Positions 45,905 through 60,035 of a stretch of 64,000 bases of DNA are shown here, piece after piece (position 1 is the stretch's first letter; each line of letters starts with the position of its first letter). Where the stretch lies: NCBI GenBank assembly GCA_003342895.1, contig PTFA01000091.1:3082057-3146056 (forward strand). The letters run 5' to 3'. Source of the stretch: Casuarius casuarius. Its lineage: Eukaryota > Chordata > Aves > Casuariiformes > Casuariidae. Below the pieces are notes generated by a model. The model did no database searches. It saw only the letters and a list, made by a program, of their open reading frames with translations, and had not been told where the DNA came from. A program made the position numbers and the translations under genes.

Positions 45905-46075
45905 TTCATAATGACTTAAACACATGCTTAACTTTATGCACTGTGTGTAACCCTATTGATGTGCATAAATCTTGTGAGAATAGGGCCTATGTACGTGTTT
46001 CAGGAAATTTACTCAGTGGATAAACTCAAGCACGTGGATAAGTTTTCACAGGATCAGGGCCTTGGATTCAGGGCA
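45905..46075. repeat. Probable old palindromic interspersed repeat
   Basis: CACATGCTTAACTTTATGCA on the left and reversed motifs CAAGCACGTGGATAAGTTTT on the right flank a GTAACCCTATTGATGTGCAT centre and end near GGATCAGGGCC. The arrangement resembles a decayed MITE-like palindrome common in sauropsid DNA. I cannot name the family with confidence. Confidence 0.4.
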
Positions 46076-49000
46076 GAATAGTCTTTTACTGTGTGGTTGG
46101 ACAATACAATTTATCATAACAGAGGGAAAAAGAGACATGAATGAATGAGTGCAAGGTGTCTGCTTGTACAAATCCAGTTGCCTTAAATTGCAAAGGTGGA
46201 AGTAATCTTTGAGGGTGGGGAGGGGTGGAGGGCAATGAAAAGTTATTAAAAGCAGAAGAGATCTCAAGAAACCCAACTTCGTTTCATTCTTATGAAGAAG
46301 CTAGGGAATACAATAGGGAAAAAGCATTGGGAGTAATTATCCAAAATGGGTGGCATAAATCCAAGCAGAAAGTAATACATCAGTTTTAAAGCTACTCATT
46401 TCAAACTGTGAGTTAGATTTATTTGACCTGCATTTGGGAGCAAATATTAATGAAAGGGCGAAGGCAGCTTATGGCTCTTTCAGTTCTTTCATTTCCCACT
46501 AGATGTCTCCAGTGTAAAAACTAATTATGAATGTTCTTGATTTAATTTGGAAAAAAAAATTGGATGAAGTTTTTTTTTTATTATTTCTTTTAAAGTCTTG
46601 TGCTATTGTGTGCAGTGTGCAGCTTAACCCTTGATCTTTCTTCAGTAACTACTTCAGCCTCAAGTATGATGAGAGGCCACTTAGAAACAATGCAGTTAAT
46701 GAATACTTTTTTTTTTTTTTTTTTTTAATAAAGACTTGTCCAGGAATTATGAGAAGAGAATTAAGTCTTTATTCTCACCAATTATTTGTTTGGTATTTGT
46801 GTCATCAGAGCTGGGAGATAAGTTACATGTTACATATTCAGTAGCCTATGAGACGCATGTTCAGTAGCCTTTGAAACTTCCCTGTTTCTTTCATTTATCA
46901 CCTTAATGGCATGTTGTGTTTGAACTTGGACCTCCTTTGGAGTTACTTTGTTCAAGAGTAACTTTATGAGAATAAATGTTTCGGGTGAATCTGCAGAAGA
47001 GGATTCTTTTGTCTCATTTGCTCTTTGTTAAAATTAATGGGGCTCTAAATAGCTAGAAGGATCCAGCCATGTAGATCTCACTGCAGAACTGAGACGTCAC
47101 TTACCCTAGAAAAAAGCAGAATTCCTGTTGGCATTACTCTGTTGCCTGCAGAATAAAAGCCACACAGTGGGGAAGAGCTTTGGGTAACACCGATTTGGTT
47201 GTTGATTGACCTGTTTATTTAAAATGAGTTGGTTTGACTTTTTTTTTCTTCTTCCTTTTTTGAAAGTGTGGATCTCCGTACTGTCTGGATGTTATCCGAT
47301 GAATATCTAGGTGCAGAGGATTGGACTGATTATATTTGGAATGAGCAAAAATCCATCTCCATACCTGACCTTTTTGAGGTAAGGAACCAAACCAAAGGGT
47401 CAAATGTGGACTAAATCATAGTTAGTTTCATTGTTGTGGACCTCCAGTTATGTATTTGCTCTACCATTGTGCATGTATTTGCTTTGACACTCGAGTTGAC
47501 AGATTGTCAAAATCTAGATCCAGGTGTAAAATTTTTTGTTGGGGTTTGGCCTGTAATGATGATTTACATTGAAATTTTTAGGGAAGATCTTCAAGGACTT
47601 TCCTGTATTTTGGAAATTCATTCTTGAAGCGATTCCATTAGTACTGATGGTGCTATCATTTACAGGAGTTTCATAGTCCTTTGGTTTTGCACTACATATG
47701 TAAAAATGTAGGACAGATTGTCAAGCTTTAGGTTGAAATCACTGGAGAATCACACTGATATAAGGTAGAGACGAAATTGTCACCCTATCTAGTTCAAAAC
47801 TGTAGTTTTATATGTCCAGGATGAATTATGGGAGGTTCTATGTTTTGGTGTCAGAAAGTCACGTTGTCCTGATCATCACCTCTGTAGAGCACATGGAATA
47901 AATGAGGAGGTGCAGAGTAGTGACTTGCTCATTTGCGTCACGATTTTTCACAAAGGTTCATGGATTGCTTAAGTCTATTGAAGGCAATATGAGATTCATT
48001 ATCATCTTCTGGGGAAGTAGAATTAGGCTAGTACAAGCTAGTTCTGGAAAACCTCATCTTTAAATCTTTCCTGCACCGTTTCAGCTTTTATCTACGAGCC
48101 TTCACGATAGCTTCAGATTTGAGGAAGACCACTACAGCTGATAGTATGTTAGTGTCAGACCCAGGGCTGGAGCTCAGATATCGGCAAGGCTCTTGCCGGG
48201 CCCTAGACCGCTCCTCCAATGGAATGCAGGGATGTACAACTTCAACAGCTGTTCCATTGTCCTCTCCAGTCCCCTCTTAAACTCAGCTATGCTCTCCCAA
48301 GATAGATTTGCCATTAAACACAGTGTAATCACTGGCACAGCAGGTGTATTGAGATACAGACATCTAGCAATGTTTTAAATAAAAGGCATGGGTAGTAATA
48401 ATAATAATATAAAAAAGCAAACAAAAAAACCCTGCCAGTCACCATAAGAAAAGGTATCCTCTGGGAAATTAATAATTGCCCTCGGTGGACTACATAGCAT
48501 ATGCTGGCTGCATCCTGCTGCCATTTTCATTTAAAAACCTTGAAGTTAAATTACAGCATTATAAGGAAACACATTTCAAAACCTGCGCATAAAGGTACAT
48601 AGGAAACAACAATCTAAACTGAAATGTCTTCATACCTATTATGTGAATATAAGACCTATGATGGATAGCAGAAAAAAAACAATGAGCAAATGATTCTTCC
48701 TCCCCCAAAAATGCAAATATTTTTTTTCCAATTAAAAATGATAAGGTATCTCAAGGATGGTTTCCCAAAATGGTCAGGAAAAAGACTTACTGTCCCATCT
48801 GATCCTATACTCCTAAATTTCACCTCTCTGAATTTGAGATGTAATATCTGTGAGCAGATTTTCAGGATGGTTTTGTGTAGTTGGGTTCATTGAATACTTT
48901 GGAAATAATATTTTAGAATCGTTATGCAGATTTTCCATTTGTGTTTGCGTGTTTTTCAAATCTGGCAGCTTAGATGGGAATGGAGTTCTTAAAAAAATTT

Positions 49001-52000
49001 AATCTTTCACCTTTAATGGATTCACAACTGTCTGCTTGTGCAAATATATAATAAGGAAAGCTGATTCCTTCCGACCCACCTCCTCCTTCACTCCAGAAAT
49101 CAAAGGCTTCATAATTCAGTGGAGCACATAGGCATGTAGTTACACTGACATGATGTTAAGCCCAAGCTGATATATCCTGCCTCTTGGCAACACTTAGCTT
49201 AAACCAGCACTGCAGTAGCAGTGCTTGGCATATGGTCTATTTGGAGCATAGACAAAGCAAGCTCGTATCTGCTTGTAAAAAGCATCATCTCAGTTTGGGA
49301 ATTGTGAGGAATACATATTACACTGCAATTAAGTGCAGATCAGAAGCAGCGTATCTGTGGCTTATAGCTAGCATGGATTTTCCACTTACGGGTCTGACCT
49401 GTTACATGATGAAATTTTCAGTGGCTCTTCCAGCATGTGTGGTGTTAGCTAAGATGCTCCTTTTCCTTGCTTCGTTAAACAGTACGCTAAACAGCTTTGT
49501 CTTCAACTACTGTAGGGACTAAATAGCACAGTCAGCCTGAAACACCAGCAGCAGGAACGTGTCCTTCCTTTGCTTTCTTTCTTATACTTAACATATTTCT
49601 GTCTTTCACTTCTTTTTCTTGTACTAACTTGCTGTATTGTGTTTCAAATTTAACTCTGTTCTTCAGCCTGGCCTTTCAGAGTCGTGGTAGGCACAGGTCT
49701 AAACACACTGCTGCTGGGAAAGCAGAGGATTGTATATGCATCTGTTCTCTCTATAGCACCTCACAAAATCCCCAAGCTTGACGGGAGTCTGTGGGCACTA
49801 TTGTAATTAGATAATAGAATAATTTCATATGCAATTGAAAGTGCAAGTGCTGCAGGGAAAGAAGAGGGGTATTTAGGAAAGTAGATTGTAATTACTTGAG
49901 CTGGAATTTGGCCAGGATACAGAGGTTAGTCTTGCGAAAAGTACCAAGGGATCATCAATGAACGCAACTAGTTAGGATCTCAGTTAGACTTCTGATTCAA
50001 AAGATGCAGCCCTTACAGCCTGGTGCCCCTCAGTGTATTGGTTCAGGGCTGAATAGAGCTACCAGAAAAAGACACAAGCAGTTTTCCATGATAAAGGTAA
50101 AAAAAAAGGAAATAGAGGTTATTGGCAATGATTTTTATTTTGCCCCAAATTGTCCCCGGCATTTTCTCCAACACTTTCCACGCAGAAATAAGAAGTTTGA
50201 TTAAGCATAAAACTGTGGGATGGAAGAATATCTGTGCATAGTTGAAACTTTGAAAATTGTGCATAGTTTGAAAGTTGGAGTTGAAATTTTAAGTCTGAAG
50301 TGGTTATACAGCATAGTAAGACACCTCAAAAAACTGGGAATTAGGCACCTATGTGTTCTTGGCTTTTTTTTTTTTTTTTTTTTCCCCTCAGTAGGAGATG
50401 GGCACAACCCCTGTGTGGCCTAATCGAAAATCCTAGAATAAAATTTGTGCCTTAATCAGACTGAGTAGTCCACCAATGATTCAGTTTTCCATCATGGAGA
50501 AGATGCTGATATCATTAGGGGAGACTCTACTCTCTGAAGAGAGTAGGGGAGACTTGTATTCTCTGAAAAAGACCTTTCTAATTTTCATCTTTACTGCTAG
50601 TCAGAAAGATATATACTCTCCAAATAATAGCAGTTTCCTTGTGCTGGAGTTATAGTGGCTTCATGATACAATAAACAGCACCCTGTCATAAGTCTTGTAT
50701 AAAAAATGGCCTGACATTTCTTTAAAAGTAAAGAGAAACACTACTGCAGTGATGACCTCTGTGCAAGGTCACAGATGTTTTGCATAGTGAGGGAAACTAT
50801 GGTTACATACTTATATGCTACAATATATTGCTTACTTTTCACAAAGCATTTTCCTGAGAAATTACAGTGCATTAAAAAACGTCGAGTGAGCTCCATTCAG
50901 CCTTTTGGTGCTAGCTTTTTAAGTGATACAAAACAGAATTAATATGGCTGGGTGGATTTTTTTCTCTTTTGTTTCCCCTTCCTTTCACTTACTTTGCACT
51001 TTTTAGAAAAGTCTTTAAATGCTTAACCTTCCAAATTGGATAGAATTTCGAAGAATAACAATAGAGCAGGTCCTGAGAAGGTTTGTAATTCAGCTTAAGT
51101 TTGGAGAGCTGCCTAAATGTTTGGATATTTATCAGAACATCTGCAAAAATTGAATTGGAAATCTCATCATAGTAGTTTACTTATTAGATTTCTTGTGCTT
51201 CCCAGCATGTAGGAAGTCAACTGGTGGAACTTACTGCCACTGTTAAAATGCTGTTTGCTGTGTGCAAAACCTGGGTTAAAGGTTTGAGGTTTATATCCTG
51301 CAGTGGTGTAAACTGAGCTACCTCATTACAGAGAGTTATTTCATTTGATTTTGATGGATCCAGTTGTGCATTTGACCCTTGTATGTATTTATACTGAATG
51401 CATCATCAACAAGGAACTTGCTAGGGTTAGAAAAAAAACCATTTCCCCTAGGACATTTTACTCTGTGGTCCGTTCCCCTGAGAGACTGTGCAGCTGGGTT
51501 CCTACTCCTGTATCAGCTTAGTCTGAGAGTAGCAGAACTCTCTGAGCTCTGGGGAAATTGTGAAAACCTTGCTGATTTACTGACTGAAAATGTTCCTGGG
51601 CACTTTAATCACAGGGAAATATATGTGCCAAGAATCCAGTCCATCCTGGCAAAGGATTCTGACTGATGAATTCAGGTTGAAATAGCTGGGACAATTCCTG
51701 CTCCAAACTATCTAATCTGAGGTATCAGGGTAATCTAAAATCGGTGCCAGTGTATCTTAATGCAGGGAGCTGAATATCACATCAATTCAACAGTTGCTCT
51801 GTGAGCAACTGGAGATCTCTGCAGCAAGACCAAGAACTAGGTCTGAATTCAGTTAAAACTCTAGTCACCAAAGATGTAACACCAGTTGCAAGAAGAATGA
51901 GTTTGAATGCAGATTTTGGTTACTTATCCGGGTCATCACAGGATGTTCACATGAGCTATTAGCCCAAGTTTTTATGTAGAGCATATTCAAGTATAGTACA

Positions 52001-53234
52001 GTGATGCAATTTTTCTGTTTCTGATTCTACAGCTGACTTCAGCTTGAGGGTAGATTCAGTATCTCTTCACAAGGCTGTGCTTAAAGAAGTGTCGTTTTGT
52101 ATGTATTTAAAATAAGAAGCAATTTTTTCCCAAAGAGCTTAGCACCTCAAGAAATGTGATTAAGGACACAGGGAACATGGACTGTTGTATTTCATTCTTC
52201 CTAAACTCATAAAACAAAGCCAAAAGAAGAACCCAGTTCCCTAGACTCCTGCTCTGGTGTTTTATATTTTAGATTAGTTTTTTTCAGATGCTTCCAGCTA
52301 GTTAGAAGGCCAGGTAAGAGCGGGAAGGTGAGTAAGGACTAGATTCAGTGGAGTGGCATGTTCTTTGGTGAGCATTCCCCCTGAATGTGATGGCATACGT
52401 GCAGGGTAAGGCACTAGGGTAAGTAAGGATGTCCTGGTGTGAGACATTTTGAGGTTTGACTCGGGTCCGGAAATGAGCAAGGTGTAATTTTTATTCTCTG
52501 AGTCCCATGCACACTCGGAACAGTTCGTGTTCTGCTTTGCAGTCTAAAACTGTAGAAGTTTTAGCTACCATGTGGGACTAGTAAAGCACATAACCCAAAA
52601 CTAATTTGTTATAATTTAATGGTGTAATGCCTTTCCTAGTAGGGTAGAAAATGATCATCTTCATTGCCTGGGGACATGGTATAATGGAAAACATTTCCCC
52701 CCCCCCCTTCGATATTGTCTGTGGGACATTAATTTACTTATCTGACATTCTGTTTAAAGGACAAACAGTGTTAAACATCAGTATACTTATTCTTAAAGAT
52801 CTGTGGCTGTTTGATATTTGGCTAATAGGGACTGGCTGTTGTCTGGTCATTCCAAATGAAGATTTTTATTTTTTTATTTTTTTAATGATACTGTATTGGA
52901 GGATCTTCAATATTTAATTGTGGGTAATGATGTATCTCCTTTCCTTTGCATGCACTTGAAAGCATACTTATTGCAACTGGGTTTCCATGTGATTGACACA
53001 AGTTGTCAAAAATGTCCTATGTCTCTGGGGACTTCCGTTTTGTGGCTGCCTAAATGGGGGTCTCTGTAACCAGATTTTTATCCATGCCTGACTTGTCATC
53101 ATCTTTATTTCTTCCTCATTCCTTATATTCTAATGTGGATACTATCATAGATACTATCCTCTTCTTGACCTTATGTTGGGCACCTGAATTTAGAGGATTT
53201 TTACAAAAGATAGTATGTGATTATAGTTAACTTT
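46076..53234. other. Gene-free interval, part 3
   Basis: No gene recognised. Contains T runs near 46709 and 50365, a short partial duplication of TTCAGTAGCCT near 46837-46870, and the tandem repeat at 50.5 kb. Confidence 0.55.
50517..50573 (+). repeat. Two-copy imperfect tandem repeat, about 28-base unit
   Basis: AGGGGAGACTCTACTCTCTG and AGGGGAGACTTGTATTCTCT begin successive units, both ending CTGAA. Confidence 0.75.
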
Positions 53235-53355
53235 TAATAGCACTCTGCACCTGCAAAGTTCAAAAGGTTTAATAAATTAAGGTCAAGGTAACAATTGCAA
53301 TTTCATGCGTAGGGAAATTGAGGCAGAGAGACCTTTTCTGGATTATATGGCAAGA
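53235..53355 (-). mobile_element. MIR-like SINE relic, antisense
   Basis: GTAGGGAAATTGAGGCAGAG followed by AGACCTTTTCTGGATTATAT and GGCAAGAG is the MIR core in reverse orientation. Confidence 0.6.
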
Positions 53356-54103
53356 GATGTAAATGTATTAGCTGTTGTTACTGGCAGGCTGCTGAGCTGG
53401 TCAAGTCTTGTGATCTGAGCCAATATGCATAAATGTCAAAGGGCGGGATTAGAAATAGCTCCTATAGGCAGAGTTCCAGCTACCCTCTCTTGCTGTTCAC
53501 TCTTAAACTGGTGACTTGAAATGGGCTGCCAGGCACAAAAAGCTTGTATTTTACAGAATTAGTCAACGTAGTCCCATGGCTTGGCGTTGCATAAATTACA
53601 CTAAATGCTTTCAACCCTGAGTAAACTGTAACAGGAGAGGAAGAGCAGAAACTAACTTGAATCACAACTGTTAATGACAGAAGAAAACTTCTAGCTGTTT
53701 TTTCAATGTATATTAATTTAGTGCCATTTTAAACTTTTCAATTAGTGTTTATGTATTGACCACCGTACTTGATGCATGAAGTTGCAACGCAAACCCTTTG
53801 TTTGCCATTTGGCATATAAGTTTAATCTGCCTTCCCCTTCTCTTCTCTCATCCCTCCCCCTTCTTCCTCTCAGTTGGTCTTTTAAACTAATTAAAGACAT
53901 TCAAATTTGATCCAAGCTGCTCTCTCACTGGCTTTTTCAGTCAACAGGAAAAAGTCCTTTTTAGTTTTAAAACAAACAGCAAACAGCTAATAACATGGTG
54001 GAATAGGAGTTTAGAGGTAATCCAACAGGAAAGATACCGAATTTTTTTGAGAAGGGGACTCTAGACCCTTGCTGCTCTGATTTTTGGTATATTTGATTTT
54101 TAG

Positions 54104-54116
54104 CCACTAGATGGCA
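54104..54116 (+). promoter_or_regulatory. CTCF-like site CCACTAGATGGCA
   Basis: Good match to the core CCASYAGRKGGCR, same orientation as the site at 31269. Isolated in gene-free DNA. Confidence 0.45.
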
Positions 54117-54469
54117 ATAGACAGCTACCTACAGAGCCCTGTGTTACCACAACTGGCTGTCTCCAGTTTAGGTTCCTTCCCTTTATCTTAGTTGCTTTAT
54201 TTAAAGATATAGTATACAGTGACCTTTGCTGCCTTGAACTCTATGGAGAAATGTCTGAGACGTGTACAATGTGCTTCCTTTGTTTAAATAGATACTGTCA
54301 AGGTGTTGTATGCTCTGTCATTCAAACCCCCCTGGGAAGTTCACAAGTAGAACAAATTTCCTTATAGGTATTTTATCCCCTTTGCACATGTAGAATTGTT
54401 TGCAAAGGACTGTCGTTTCCCATGTTGAGAGAAAGGATGCGTTTCCAACTCATCAACAATTTAACATGT

Positions 54470-54580
54470 CACCTTGAGGGAGGTCTCTTTGCACACCCTG
54501 GCCTCAATTTCCCACCTGTGAAATGGGGGTCCTAATGGCTTATTTTTGTGAAAGATCTGTAGAAAACCTGGGCCATAATA
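54470..54580 (+). mobile_element. MIR-like SINE relic
   Basis: GGCCTCAATTTCCCACCTGT followed by GAAATGGGGGTCCTAATGGC matches the CTCAGTTTCCTCATCTGTAA-AATGGGGATAATA core of MIR. Confidence 0.6.
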
Positions 54581-57500
54581 TTGCTATAAAAGTATCATTC
54601 CAGAGCAGATGTTGGGGGTTTTGTTTGTTCTTTGGTTTGCTTGGCTTTTTGGAAGGTCATGTATGGACGGAGTTTAAAAGCATAGCTTGCTGAAAGATGC
54701 CATGGAGTAGCAAAATACCCTAGTGTATATTTGGGAATCAAAAGCATGAACAATGCAAGAAATACCTTTTCTGCAACTCGCCTGAAAGGATATAGCATGA
54801 ATATCTCTACTGAGGCATGTACATTTTCTAAGCTGTACTGTCATGAGAGCCAACAGGGTATTCCCATTTTGTCTTCAGGTGGACTTCAGCACTGTCCGCT
54901 AGAGAGCAAAAGCTGTGTGTGTGACACATCTTCTGTGTAGGCCTCAGGCCATTATCTCTTATCCTCTGCTCTACAGCAGTGTAGGCTAGAAGCTGAAAAT
55001 GCTACCTGACTCCACAGTTATTTGCAACTGAGCTCATCTTGTGTTTTCTATTTAGATTGAGCTGTATGCTATCACTTTAAAAACAATAGACACTTGGCTG
55101 AGGAGGGAGGATAAAGTCTTGAATAATTAGACTGGAAAGTACCAAGGGACATGACAAATGAATCTTCCACTGAAAGACTGGCTGAATATTTAAACTGAAT
55201 GTGCACAGCTGGTGATGTTGTTCTTCACCGTGAGGCCAAAACCTGCTCACCTTATTCATAAAAGTTCTACTGACTTGCAGACAAGCAAGCTAAAGAGAAT
55301 TTGGCCCACATAGTGGTCTTAACTGAATATATGCTTACATATGAACCACCTTGATATCAGAATGATAGGTTAAGTTGTCCCGTTTGGGGCACTGTAGGCT
55401 TCGGAGTGTTTGTGAGAAACTCTCAAGCATTTTTATAGCAATAGTTTGACTCTAGCCAGAGACCATAGGCCAAGATTTTCAGCGCTAGCTCTTGAATTAT
55501 GAATACTGAATCCGAGACCCTTAAAAAGGCTTAATAGTCCAAAAAAAAAAGAGGAGGGGGAATGAAGGCCGCCATAAAAATCAGGCAGCTCTGGTCAACC
55601 TAGGCATCTGATGTACAAGGCACTGGGACTCTCTAGCTGTTTTCTTAAAGCTGAAACATAGTGTGCAGAAGTTGCTGTGGACACGTAGGAGATATTTCGG
55701 TAGGGCTCAGTCCAGACCCATGCAGGTGGCACATCTGCATCCATGTTTATTTCTACAGAGCTCTTATTGGAGATCTGGAAATGGATAGGCATGGTTTTCT
55801 TGGTTTTTTTCTGCCTTAAATATAATCCTTTCAGAGAAAGATAGAGTTCTGTTCACAAGGACAAATGAGGGAAGTTCTCATAAGGCTAGCCTGTACTGTG
55901 TACCTCCTCTAGGTCTAAAGAAAAATATTGTGCTTTCAGGGCTTTTTAACAGATGGTTTCCACCATTACAATTGTACTGTCCATGCATTGATTGTACATA
56001 TGCTGAGATTAGTGGAGGTTCACAGTAACTTTACACTCTGAAACTGTATAGCAACGTTAACTTTATGAGTGAGCATGATCTTAGTGTAAATATAAATGCA
56101 CTTTTGTTGGTGTTCTAGTAACACATGTATTAGATATGAAATCAAGGGTATAGTAATATCTTGTTTTCTAATATAACCTTCCAGTTATATGAAACAATGA
56201 GGATTGTTGAATAAGAAACCTAGGTGCCATGAAATTACACGGTTTTTCATTGTGATGCTATTTGCTATTAACCACTATACCCCAATGTGTTCTGTGAAAT
56301 CAATAAAGTAAGATTTCTATCTTGTTTGAAGCCAGTTAGATTTCTTTACTATTAAGCATTGACAGTGTGCTCTTGGGCAAATAGTAGAGTAAGGCAAATA
56401 ATTTGCCAGGATGAATTATTTTACTCTACTTGTCTCTGAACTCCGGAATGTGCTTAATTGTCAAAGTTTGAGGGCTAGGTGGATTTTTTTGTTTGTTGGA
56501 CTTTTTGTTTGTTTTTTGTTTTTAGAACAAATCTTGGTTCTCAGGTTCTTTTTGCTGCATTCAGTGTGTGTTTGTGGTCTGTGCCATGCGTAAATACCAT
56601 GGGCATTATGCTCCTGTCTTAGCTGACAAAGGCAGTGATACTACCAGTGCAGTACAAATGGTGCAATGGTGATTTCATGATCAAAGTGTTCAGTTTCACT
56701 GTCATGATGAAACTGACCCATGTGCAAAGAACTGTCATGAAAGCTATGCACTAATTAAGTTCCATTTAAGCCTCTAAATTTGCAGAAAAAGAACTTTTGT
56801 GTATAAGTCCATTTTATATCTAACAAGCTGACCATCAGGCACCAGAATTGCTGCAAGAAAAATATGACAATCTATCATGAAAATACACAAAAACTGCATT
56901 AAACTTTATTCATATGCTTTGTTTCTTTTACTACAAATACATACAATTTATAGGAGAAAACACTGAAAAACTGGTCTGTTCCTTATGTAGGGCCTGATCT
57001 TCCTCTCCTACTAATATGAGAAGAATTGCCTGGTATTTTTATCGTTTTTGGCTTTTGAGTCCAATACGCTTTGATTTTACTTTTCTGTTGTATTCTTCTG
57101 CTGCAGTTGCCAGCACACTGACTCCTAGAGTAGGTCAGCGTAAGTGAGCCCAGGAACACACTCCAGTTTAGCGTAGCTCCAAGTGTTGTTGATATCTTTA
57201 AACAATTGTTGGAGAGACCCCAAGTTTGAAGAGAGGGCTTGGTGGAGGGGATGCATGTTCAAATCACTTTTAAATAATTAGAAGTACAAAGCAAGTGAGC
57301 AAAGGTATCAAAAGCAAACCCTTTCGATGTGGCGAACTCTCTGTAGCACTTGGTGTGAACGTGAGAACCTTAACTTGGCCCCCTGTACTGCCACACATAT
57401 GGTCTCACACATAATAATGTGATATGCTGCACGCTGGGAAAATATTTTGTTGAAAATAAGAGTAAAGCAGCATCTTTGCTTTTCCTGGATAATTAGTGGT

Positions 57501-59668
57501 AGAATATGTAGATGACTTGCCTTTCTTGGAGCAGCTGTGCATAAAAACTACCTCTGTGTTCAATATGGCAAATATGGATTGAATCTGGTCACTTGCTTTA
57601 AAGCTTTCATTTGTCTTGTCTTGTCTATATGATTACCACATTCTTTTGGACAGGGATGGTCTTCTCTGTCTTTAAACAGCTTGATTACTCAACTAGTAGT
57701 TGTCCTTTGTATTAGTATTAGCTTCACTAGGCTTGTCTAATGGTAATGCCTACTTCTAGGAAAGGGAAAAATGGTGATTTAATGAAACTGAAAAACATAG
57801 AGTTGATTTGTATGCTTTTTCCTATGTTTGATGGACCTTTGTCAGTTTTTTTTTCCTTGGTGCCTTTGTGCCTCTTGGAAAAAATGGAAGCATTTTTTCC
57901 CCTCCCCTTTTTAAAATCCTCCGTGCATGGCACATGAAGTGGCATGACTTTGTCTCTGATACCCTATCTGAATCTTCCATTTGAAGAGGAGAGAATTTGA
58001 CGTTTGGCCTGGATACCTATTGTACTATGAAAATGTTTGGATTCTGAATTAAAAAATGTCAGACTTCTGGAAATATGCATTTGTATCTGGAGTTTGTAGC
58101 TAGACTCTGTGGGTTTTTTTTTTTTTTTTTTTTTAGAATCATGGGAAAGATCTGAATTAAATATTTGATCTTTAACTGGTAAAGGTTAGGGGTGGTGTTT
58201 TAAGATTCAGTAGCTTAGGGAAAACTGTAGTTACCCAGTAGTTTAGCAGTGCAGTGTTCTGACAGCATTTTTATTTGAGTATCTTCTGATGCTAAGAATG
58301 CGGCCATGACTTGAGGCCTGAAATGGCATTTTGAGGTGGGGAGCAGGAGACAAACTTGCGGGGAATAAGGCGTCCTCACTGTTCAGAGGACTTTGAGATA
58401 GGGAAAGTAAACTCTGCCACTTAGGGTCCAGATTTATCACCCACATGCTGTATTGTCTACATGCACAGAAGGAGATTTGTTAGCATTATCATTTACCTAG
58501 GTAGCGCTGAGAAGTGCGATATTGTAGAACATATGGGCTGCAATATCGTGGCAGAATAGCCTGTGTGAAGGATGCAGCAGTTCAGAAAATATTCTTGCTT
58601 TTGTCAGTTTAAATACATGTTTAAAACTGAATTGAAGCAAAATGTTAGGATTACTATGGCTTGAGGAAACTGCTTTACAGTGCCTGCCCTGAATAGATTC
58701 CCCACCTCCTTCCTAATTCTTGTTACATTTCAGTGACTGCAATTAACAACAAAAAACCCAAAGGCAAACCTACAAAAGGTTGTTATCCTAAAAACATTGG
58801 TCTCGAGTGAGAAAGTCACAGTGATGAAGAGGCTTGTAGTGAAGCTCATGAGAGCCTTCCTTCCCTGAGTTGAATGAACTGCAAAGAACAAACCAAAGGT
58901 CTGGTCCTGAAAGATGATGAGCCCTTTCTTTACCATCAGTAACACTCAATAGTGCCCAGTGTACCAAAGGGTAGAAGCACTATGCATAGACTTTACTCTT
59001 TATAAAGAGATCTGATCCAAAACCTGATTTGGAGGATCTCCCATTTGTTTTGGTACGGGTAAGATGGGACGCTTTCTGAATAAATAGCAAGACATTTTAT
59101 GTTTTTAAGAGATGTTATATTCTCAAACTCTTGAAGGTCCGATTCTGCATCATTGAAATCAGTGGCTAGCGTGTGGTTCCAATACTATTTTGTCACTTGT
59201 TCTTCATGCATTAGCAAAGCCACGACGCAGCTGAACCAAACTCTAACTATTGTCACTTCTTAGGAGAATTTGTCTTCCCATGCCTTTTGCGTTATTGTAA
59301 CCGACAAGTCTAAGACACTGGCTAATGTTAATTCTGCTCATTGCTGCCAATTATAATCAGAGCTAGTCAAAATAAACAAATTAAACAAATAAACATGTCA
59401 AAACATCTCAGTCGTAGGGAAAATAAGCCAAGTCTGAACTCTATCAGTGCTGCAGTACAGCCGATGTGCTGTGTATTGTAAAATGTTTGATCACATTTTT
59501 CACCTTTTGTTTAGGCAAGGAAAGAAAAGGTGGGTCAGTTCAGAATTATGGTTTAGTTCTACCCTGCTAAGGAGTCTGCAACTGAAACCAAATCAAACCC
59601 AAATGTTCCTATGTTCCTTTAGCTCCTTCACCCAACCTAATGATCATCTGCTGTATGTTTTAAATGGT

Positions 59669-59697
59669 TTTTTTTTTTTTTTTGGGGGGGGGGGGTT
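59669..59697 (+). repeat. T-run joined to G-run
   Basis: About 15 T followed by 12 G. A similar T-to-G junction occurs at 62229-62253, and an A-to-G junction at 683-702. Confidence 0.9.
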
Positions 59698-59974
59698 CTT
59701 TTTGGTTGATTCTTTGCTGTCAGAGTGCCAAGATGCTAAATCATTGTAGGATTTGGACAAGATGAAGGTGAAAATATACCAAATGTGGATATATGCTTCA
59801 ATATAAAACATACTGCTTCTGTGACATAACACCATCCAAAATGGTAAAATACTATGCAATGTAAATTAGAAAGTATTCCAGGTTTAAAAGGAAATACATA
59901 AAACATAGTTCTGCTGCATGGAGGGGACAACTTAGCCTGGATTTGTTAAGAATCAGTGGTAATGGGAGGAGGGG

Positions 59975-60035
59975 TTTCTTTCTTTCTTTCTTTCTTTCTT
60001 TTTTTCTTTTTTTTTTTTTTTTTTTTNTTTTTTTT
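59975..60035 (+). repeat. (TTTC)n microsatellite running into a poly-T tract
   Basis: Six TTTC units followed by about 30 T residues with one C and an undetermined base at 60027. Confidence 0.95.

Noticed and set aside
46496..46510. CCACTAGATGTCTCC resembling a CTCF core
   Set aside because: The GGC part of the core is broken; weaker than the two sites reported.
54896..54908. CCGCTAGAGAGCA resembling a CTCF core
   Set aside because: One of the key G positions is A; not strong enough without a matrix score.
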